NCBI GenBank assembly: GCA_963680875.1
Contig: OY804589.1
Location: 18,558,413-18,622,412, forward strand
Reading direction: 5' to 3'
Origin: Bathymodiolus brooksi
Lineage: Eukaryota > Mollusca > Bivalvia > Mytilida > Modiolidae
Length of the DNA: 64,000 nt
Shown: positions 60,701 through 64,000 of the stretch, piece by piece
Layout: every line of letters starts with the position of its first letter
How positions within the stretch are numbered: the first letter of the stretch is position 1
Made by a program: the position numbers and the translations under genes
Notes under the pieces: generated by a model
What the model was told of the DNA's origin: nothing
What the model saw: only the letters and a program-made list of their open reading frames with translations
Databases searched by the model: none

Positions 60701-61419
60701 TCCACCATTAAAATTGACTGCCACAATATAACTGAAATATTGTTGAAAGTGGCATTAAACACCATAAACCAAACTAAACCAAAGCCATTTCAAGGCAATA
60801 CATGTAATATGCATGAACAGATATTATTTCTACAGCTCGATCAGGAAACAAATTTTATAAAAAATGTTGCTACCCATGTTAAAATATCCAATAAACTATT
60901 GCTTCCATGAATAAATTCTTAATTCTGGTTGTAAGTACATTGTATAAACATATATCTTTCATCATTTTTCAATGTATATTTCATATGAATTAAAGAGAGT
61001 GTATCCAATATTCAAGGTTATATTTAATAGAGAAACAAATCACCTTCTTAAAAAAAAAGAGATGAAATGGTTTGTCTTGCATCGTTGTAATCTAAAATAT
61101 ATCTCTACAACTTCTTTTTACCCATCATCTGTACCCTTACAAAGGGAGAAAACTCACCTTCTATCATCTTTACCCATAAAATGGGAGACAACTCATCTTC
61201 TGAAGTCCTGTCATCTTTCCATTAAAAGGGAGACAACTCACCTATCATCCTTACCCTTAAAAAGGGAGACAACTCACCTTCTTAGTTGACAATTTTCACT
61301 GCGGAGTGGTTGCAGACATAAATCTATCTCTGCCATCAGGTTAAATTTACTACTTAATGTTGGAATACCCTCTATTGTCTTCTCAACATCTTTAACAAGA
61401 CGAGTAACTTCAACATCTT
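47758..61419 (-). CDS. CCDC14: CCDC14 homologue, six C-terminal exons (5' partial)
   Basis: Centriolar satellite coiled-coil protein, known in vertebrates to take part in centrosome/cilium biology. Spliced exons (61419-61278, 59772-59699, 58577-58420, 54110-53917, 52065-51931, 48748-47758) join in phase and give 563 residues plus stop. Recognition rests on [26 protein letters not shown], then [20 protein letters not shown], and near the C-terminus [17 protein letters not shown]; all three match the order I know from human CCDC14. The middle is coiled coil; the last exon is long, Ser-rich and disordered. Earlier exons lie beyond base 64000. Introns contain a Penelope-like element, SINEs, MITEs and two large arrays. 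Confidence 0.9.
48851..48870. repeat. (TA)n microsatellite
   Basis: CTATATATATATATATATAT directly precedes the tRNA-like tandem; another (TA)n lies at about 50950-50968, after the Penelope-like element. Confidence 0.9.
48877..49181 (+). repeat. Tandem pair of 154-bp tRNA-like units
   Basis: Units start at 48877 and 49031 with TGGATGTGGTCGAG. Each carries a box A-like GTGGTCGAGGGCACTGG and box B-like GTGAGTTCAAATCC, followed by ACAGCTCTAAAATCTAAT and AACGCTGTTTGGATTAATTT. Pseudo-tRNA or a SINE (family C) rather than a true tRNA. The second unit ends about 7 bp before the Penelope-like frame opens, so it may act as the element's 5' region. Confidence 0.75.
49188..50693 (+). pseudogene. Penelope-like element: RT plus GIY-YIG endonuclease, 5'-truncated
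   Basis: The open frame begins right after TGA 49185-49187 without [34 protein letters not shown], then [43 protein letters not shown] (RT motif C) and [19 protein letters not shown]. The C-terminal part has a Cys-rich linker ([16 protein letters not shown]) and a GIY-YIG domain ([20 protein letters not shown], with AII for GIY). The upstream part of a full PLE protein is missing. No frameshift inside. Antisense in a CCDC14 intron. Confidence 0.93.
50854..50907 (+). ncRNA. Candidate hammerhead ribozyme of the Penelope-like element
   Basis: Order: stem I strand AACATT...GTAC, core CTGAAGA, a stem II region TCTGTAACAGCAGT, core GAAA, a very short stem III ACGTT, cleavage-type nucleotide A, then GTAC and AATGTT completing stem I. 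Hammerheads in PLE flanks are established; this arrangement is seen directly. The closing pair of stem II would be T-T, so activity may be weak or lost. Confidence 0.5.
51068..51530 (-). mobile_element. SINE family B with internal 31-bp expansion
   Basis: TTCAGCCATATCATGGCGAG, CACATTATCCTGATTCCTAG and AACCAGTCCTTGCTCTTCTT belong to the body. The tRNA-head region near box B is replaced by a 7-copy array (51270-51484) and then resumes with ACTTGAGGCGAGTATGCT. Confidence 0.75.
51270..51484 (-). repeat. 31-bp array over a SINE box B, seven copies
   Basis: Unit GTTTCACCTGACCAGGGTTC then AATATCACGAT; one copy has lost two bases. Each unit holds the SINE's GACCAGGGTTC segment, which corresponds to the box B neighbourhood in the other copies. 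Confidence 0.92.
51552..51795 (-). mobile_element. SINE family A copy, reverse
   Basis: Tail GTTTAATGCCACTTTCAACA at the low end and tRNA-like head with GAGATTCGAACTCACAACGT (box B on the minus strand). It ends about 135 bp before a CCDC14 exon. Confidence 0.8.
51931..52065 (-). CDS. CCDC14: CCDC14 exon
   Basis: 135 bp between acceptor TTAATTTCAG and donor GTAATATT. Encodes [20 protein letters not shown] and [16 protein letters not shown]. Phase fits on both sides. Confidence 0.85.
52119..52329. mobile_element. MITE with TACAGTCAAACCTG ends, copy 1
   Basis: Starts TACAGTCAAACCTGCTTTAA and ends ATACAGGTTGGACTGTA; about 210 bp, non-coding. Same ends at 52888-53053 and 62141-62316. Confidence 0.75.
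52447..52560 (-). mobile_element. SINE family A fragment, reverse
   Basis: GATTGATTTGATTTGATTTT tail repeat, then GGAGTACTCGGAGAGAACCA and TTATCACTTGCGGCTGTGAG. The GATATAGCTG core has been lost. Confidence 0.65.
52888..53053. mobile_element. MITE with TACAGTCAAACCT ends, copy 2
   Basis: Starts TACAGTCAAACCTATATATA and ends GGCAGGTTTGACTGTA; about 166 bp, non-coding. Confidence 0.75.
53054..53530. other. No gene recognised
   Basis: CCDC14 intron; plus-strand open frames of 79-120 codons here have no recognised domain and run into a SINE. Confidence 0.5.
53535..53850 (-). mobile_element. SINE family B copy, reverse
   Basis: Best view of the family B head: on the minus strand box A-like GTTGGTGTACAGCG and box B GAGTTCGAGCCCCG; body with GGACACATTATCCTGATTCC. 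It lies about 65 bp from a CCDC14 exon. Confidence 0.8.
53917..54110 (-). CDS. CCDC14: CCDC14 exon ([10 protein letters not shown])
   Basis: 194 bp between acceptor TTTGTATAG and donor GTAAGAG. Encodes [31 protein letters not shown] and [20 protein letters not shown]. The last segment matches the conserved QRDAE block of the family. Confidence 0.92.
54434..54664 (-). CDS. Possible nested small gene, 76 residues
   Basis: ATG at 54664, stop at 54436-54434. The peptide [19 protein letters not shown], then [19 protein letters not shown], is balanced, not low-complexity, and rich in Tyr, Ser and Pro. It sits in a CCDC14 intron on the same strand. An RFX X-box-like site lies about 70 bp upstream. 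It could be a small ciliary protein gene, an alternative first exon of CCDC14, or chance. I do not recognise a family. Confidence 0.4.
   Translation of the reverse strand: MDPYSAIVNDKSQPSYGDDFLNVSDLPAFDVQYTLPSINYYSFKSRINQNAPSTLSLNQTQTASDKAPQIMYQFLT
54733..54746 (-). promoter_or_regulatory. RFX X-box-like palindrome
   Basis: Minus strand GTTTCCATGGTAAA fits the X-box pattern GTNNCC-AT-GGNAAC except for the last base. RFX factors drive many cilium genes. It is placed upstream of the 54664 ATG. Confidence 0.4.
54747..55157. other. No further feature recognised
   Basis: Intron sequence with possible promoter for the nested ORF; nothing else identified. Confidence 0.4.
55158..55468 (-). mobile_element. 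SINE family B, part before the array
   Basis: TTTTTCAGCTATATTATGCA, GACACATTATATTGATTCCG and GACCAGGGTTCGAAACC (box B region). The head continues into the 26-bp array at 55469 and resumes after it at 58173 with ACCGATGCAGCTCTCAAG. Confidence 0.8.
55469..58172 (-). repeat. 26-bp array, 104 copies, expanded inside a SINE tRNA head
   Basis: Unit ACTCGAGGCGAGCATGCT plus ATTGTTAC; the span 2704 equals 104 x 26. On the minus strand the unit corresponds to the piece between box A and box B of the SINE head (GTAACAATAGCATGCTCGCC and TCGAGT). Common variants (GCAAGC, GAACAT, TTGAGG) recur in blocks, showing segmental copying. Every unit contains GCATGC; most contain CTCGAG. The many Leu/His/Cys-rich open frames are artefacts. 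Confidence 0.96.
58173..58419. other. SINE head remnant and short intron piece
   Basis: 58173-58195 completes the family B SINE; the rest is AT-rich intron up to the CCDC14 exon. Confidence 0.6.
58420..58577 (-). CDS. CCDC14: CCDC14 exon, coiled coil
   Basis: 158 bp between acceptor TTTAATTTCAG and donor GTTAGAG. Encodes [19 protein letters not shown], then a heptad-rich stretch ending [14 protein letters not shown]. In phase with its neighbours; the 104-copy array begins about 250 bp downstream in the intron. Confidence 0.88.
58578..59577. other. CCDC14 intron, no feature recognised
   Basis: AT-rich, with no open frame of note and no repeat identified. Confidence 0.5.
59578..59690 (+). mobile_element. 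SINE family A tail fragment with poly-C
   Basis: GGTTTTCTCCGGGTACTACG, ACTGATTGCCACAATATAAC and GTGGCATTAAACACC, then 18 C. It ends next to the donor of a CCDC14 exon. Confidence 0.7.
59699..59772 (-). CDS. CCDC14: CCDC14 exon ([11 protein letters not shown])
   Basis: 74 bp between acceptor CTTTTGACAG and donor GTATTTAT. Encodes [20 protein letters not shown] and LDFD. The phase fits both neighbours. A run of 18 C lies just beyond the donor (59672-59689). Confidence 0.9.
59773..60239. other. CCDC14 intron with a broken inverted pair
   Basis: CCAAAAAAAAAATGTGTGTG...CCGACCC (59831-59870) and CCGACCTACC...ACACACATAT...GGGCC (60129-60192) face each other around a poly-A run. This looks like an old MITE of about 370 bp. 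No gene. Confidence 0.45.
60240..60470 (-). mobile_element. SINE family B copy, reverse
   Basis: Minus-strand tRNA-like head with box A TGGTCTAATGGTTCG and box B GGGTTCAAGCCCC, the clearest tRNA resemblance in the family. The body contains GAGCCAACCAGTCCTTGCTC. Confidence 0.82.
60598..60772 (+). mobile_element. SINE family A, head-less copy
   Basis: GTGTACTCAATACAACATTA, GGTCGGTGGTTTTCTCCTG, CCACAATATAACTGAAATA and GTGGCATTAAACACC. Confidence 0.78.
60773..61277. other. CCDC14 intron; short GGGAGACAACTCACCTTC repeats
   Basis: 61141-61277 has four imperfect copies of AAAGGGAGACAACTCACCTT spaced 35-50 bp. Each contains a CTCACCTT that on the minus strand is AAGGTGAG, a copy of the exon donor at 61278. 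The rest shows nothing. Confidence 0.6.
61278..61419 (-). CDS. CCDC14: CCDC14 exon (LQPLRSEN motif)
   Basis: Acceptor TTTCGTTATAG and donor GTGAGTTG flank 142 bp. It encodes [19 protein letters not shown], then [20 protein letters not shown] and LRR, the start of the conserved coiled coil. It begins with two leftover bases from an exon outside the window. Confidence 0.9.
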
Positions 61420-61449
61420 CTATAACGAAAACGAAAACACACGAACATG

Positions 61450-61740
61450 TTTAAGAAGAGTTTGAAGATACCAAAGGGGTAATTAAACAGAATCTGTAGA
61501 AATTGAAGAACAGACAACACAATGGCCAAAAGGAAAAGTACAAAAATTAAAGGACAAACAGCGATCTACAAAACATACATGGTAAAACTAAAGATGGAAT
61601 AACGTGAACCCCACTAAAAACCGGGGGTGAACTCAGGTGCTCCGAATGGGTAAGCAGTTCCTGCTCCACTAGTGGCACCCGTCGTGTTAATCTAGTTACA
61701 AACCCAGTGATAAGTAATGAATGAGGAAATTCAGGTTTTT
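61450..61740 (-). mobile_element. Retroelement 3' UTR copy
   Basis: AAGAAGAGTTTGAAGATACC, GACAACACAATGGCCAAAAG, AACTCAGGTGCTCCGAATGG, TCCTGCTCCACTAGTGGCAC and CAAACCCAGTGATAAGTAAT; the most complete UTR copy. Confidence 0.8.
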
Positions 61741-61789
61741 CCAGTGACTGTCATTTTTTAGATAATAACATAACTCTTCTGGTGCACCA

Positions 61790-61950
61790 GAGTTTACCAT
61801 TGATTTTTAGTGGGGGCTTGCTTTCTGTGTAGTACATTGTAAGTTATTGTTTGTCTTTTTTGACCTATTTCTTTTGGCCATTGTATTGTCTGTCCTTCTT
61901 CAAATTATGGCTTCTTATTACCCCTTTGGTATTTTCAAACTTTTATCATG
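61790..61950 (+). mobile_element. Retroelement 3' UTR copy, inverted relative to 61450-61740
   Basis: TTTTTAGTGGGGGCTTGCTT, TTTTGGCCATTGTATTGTCT, GTCCTTC and CCCCTTTGGTATTTTCAAAC. With the preceding copy it forms an inverted pair. Confidence 0.72.
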
Positions 61951-62140
61951 ACAAATATTGTGAAAATACTGTACATGTGACAACAGTTTTCAGATACTTT
62001 TTAAAAATCTAGTTCTAAGATGATGTCGTGTATTCACTTTGCTGTATTTTTCATGTTAAAACATACAATAAACCATGAGATCCACACAAATTGATGACAT
62101 CACAATAGATTTGTGCTAAAATAACAAATTACTTAAGAAA

Positions 62141-62316
62141 TACGGTCAAACCTGTCTTATGTGACCTTCAAAGGGAATAGTGGTCGCATAAGACGCGTGG
62201 TCACTTAATACAAGTTTAATTGATATGAAATGTTCTGTAAAGGGAAATAAAAATTAAGGTCACATAATACAAGTTATTGCTTAATAGAGGTGGTCACTAA
62301 AGCAGGTTTGACTGTA
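62141..62316. mobile_element. MITE with TACGGTCAAACCTG end, copy 3
   Basis: Starts TACGGTCAAACCTGTCTTAT; its right end GCAGGTTTGACTGTA is the first unit of the 38-bp array. Confidence 0.7.
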
Positions 62317-63706
62317 ACTTAATAGAGGTGGTCACTAAAGCAGATTTGACTGTAATTTAATAAAGGTGGTCACTAAAGCAGGTTTGACTGTAACTTAATG
62401 GAGGTGGTCACTAAAGCAGATTTGACTGTAACTTAATAGAGGTGGTCACTAAAGCAGATTTGACTAACTTAATAGAGGTGGTCACTAAAGCAGGTTTGAC
62501 TGTAACTTAATAGAGGTGGCCACTAAAGCAGATTTGACTAACTTAATAGAGGTGGTCACTAAAGCAGATTTGACTGTAACTTAATAGAGGTGGTCACTAA
62601 AGTGGGTTTGACTGTAACTTAATAGAGGTGATCACTAAAGCAGATTTGACTGTAACTTAATAGAGGTGGTCACTAAAGCAGATTTGACTGTATTGTAACT
62701 TAATAGAGGTGGTCACTAAAGCAGGTTTGACTGTAACTTAATAGAGGTGGTCACTAAAGCAGGTTTGACTGTAACTTAATAGAGGTGGTCACTAAAGCAG
62801 ATTTGACTGTAACTTAATAGAGGTGGTCACTAAAGCAGATTTGACTGTATTGTAACTTAATAGAGGTAGTCACTAAAGCAGGTTTGACTGTAACTTAATA
62901 GAGGTGGTCACTAAAGCAGGTTTGACTAACTTAATAGAGATGGCCACTAAAGCAGATTTGACTAACTTAATAGAGGTGGTCACTAAAGCAGGTTTGACTG
63001 TAACTTAATAGAGATGGCCACTAAAGCAGATTTGACTAACTTAATAGAGGTGGTCACTAAAGCAGATTTGACTGTAACTTAATAGAGGTGGTCACTAAAG
63101 CAGATTTGACTGTATTGTATCTTAATAGAGGTGATCACTAAAGCAGATTTGACTGTAACTTAATAGAGGTGGTCACTAAAGCAGATTTGACTGTATTGTA
63201 ACTTAATATAGGTAGTCACTAAAGCAGGTTTGACTGTAACTTAATAGAGGTGGCCACTAAAGCAGATTTGACTAACTTAATAGAGGTGGTCACTAAAGCA
63301 GATTTGACTGTAACTTAATAGAGGTGGTCACTAAAGCGGGTTTGACTGTAACTTAATAGAGGTGGTCACTAAAGCAGGTTTGACTGTAACTTAATGGAGG
63401 TGGTCACTAAAGCAGATTTGACTGTAACTTAATAGAGGTGGTGATCACTAAAGCAGATTTGACTGTATTGTAACTTAATAGAGGTGATCACTAAAGCGGG
63501 TTTGACTGTAACTTAATAGAGGTGGTCACTAAAGCAGGTTTGACTGTAACTTAATGGAGGTGGTCACTAAAGCAGATTTGACTGTAACTTAATAGAGGTG
63601 ATCACTAAAGCAGATTTGACTGTAACTTAATAGAGGTGGTCACTAAAGCAGATTTGACTGTATTGTAACTTAATAGAGGTGGTCACTAAAGCAGGTTTGA
63701 CTGTAC
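62276..63706 (+). repeat. 38-bp array expanded from a MITE end, about 37 copies
   Basis: Unit TAACTTAATAGAGGTGGTCA plus CTAAAGCAGGTTTGACTG. Length variants include a 33-bp unit lacking TGTAA and a 43-bp unit with an extra TATTG. They recur in the same order, showing higher-order copying. Confidence 0.94.
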
Positions 63707-63866
63707 ATTGTAGATCTTCAGCAATGTATATCTTATCAAGTAATTTGTCTCAATGACACCACAGTAGGAGACGAAGCATGTCGACCTGAATAAAGCATAA
63801 GTGTGCAGCAATGATGAGTCAGTTGTCTTTTTTTTAGAGATTGTTCCAAATAAATCAGATTATTTT
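63707..63866. other. No feature recognised
   Basis: Short unique stretch; no CCDC14 exon with good splice sites seen. Confidence 0.4.
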
Positions 63867-63992
63867 ATAGGGTTATTACATTTATATTGAGGAATATTGT
63901 CCCGAGTAGTATATCATATTGCATGAGTTTGCGAGTGCAATATGATATACTGCGAAGGACAATATTCCTCAATATTAGTGCAATAACCCTAT
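63867..63992. mobile_element. Hairpin MITE-like element
   Basis: ATAGGGTTATTACATTTATA, TTGAGGAATATTGTCC and AGTATATCATATTGCA pair with TGCAATATGATATACT, GGACAATATTCCTCAA and TGCAATAACCCTAT. About 126 bp with nearly complete self-pairing. Confidence 0.8.
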
Positions 63993-64000
63993 TATAATAT

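Overview
The window is eukaryotic nuclear DNA, AT-rich and very repeat-dense, most likely from a mollusc. The evidence is spliced genes with GT-AG introns, tRNA-derived SINEs whose shared tail I remember from bivalve and gastropod sequence, a LINE, a Penelope-like element, and a retroelement 3' end of a type I associate with mollusc genomes. No prokaryotic gene, CRISPR array or operon is present. Species cannot be named from sequence alone.

Layout. Bases 15-9544 form a huge foldback: two diverged arms of about 3.8 kb around a 1.8 kb spacer. It encodes no recognisable protein but carries many sites resembling housekeeping-promoter motifs (NRF1, ETS, CRE, E-box, E2F). Bases 9.5-20 kb hold simple repeats, SINEs, retroelement tails, minisatellites and one or two possible isolated exons.

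Two host genes were reconstructed by splicing, both on the minus strand. (1) A complete three-exon MIF/D-dopachrome tautomerase family gene: exon 1 32447-32340, exon 2 27270-27101, exon 3 20468-20399. It encodes 115 residues, with intron phases matching vertebrate MIF. Intron 1 contains a 54-bp minisatellite of about 40 copies, each unit derived from the exon 2 splice acceptor plus the first part of exon 2. Intron 2 contains a 50-bp minisatellite of nearly 60 copies. (2) The last six exons of a CCDC14 (centriolar satellite protein) homologue between 61419 and 47758, giving 563 C-terminal residues; the N-terminal part lies beyond the right edge. Its introns hold a Penelope-like element with a candidate hammerhead ribozyme, SINEs, MITEs, a 104-copy 26-bp array, and a possible nested small gene with an RFX X-box-like site upstream.

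Between the two genes, a 5'-truncated LINE (34614-38934) sits inside the second copy of a 533-bp direct duplication. Further on there is a 46-bp array of alternating inverted half-units (43383-45587).

A recurring theme is that several tandem arrays nucleated inside a known sequence: an exon/splice acceptor, the tRNA head of a SINE (twice), the end of a MITE, and a retroelement 3' UTR. The long open frames over these arrays are by-products of unit lengths divisible by three or lacking stops, and are not listed as genes.
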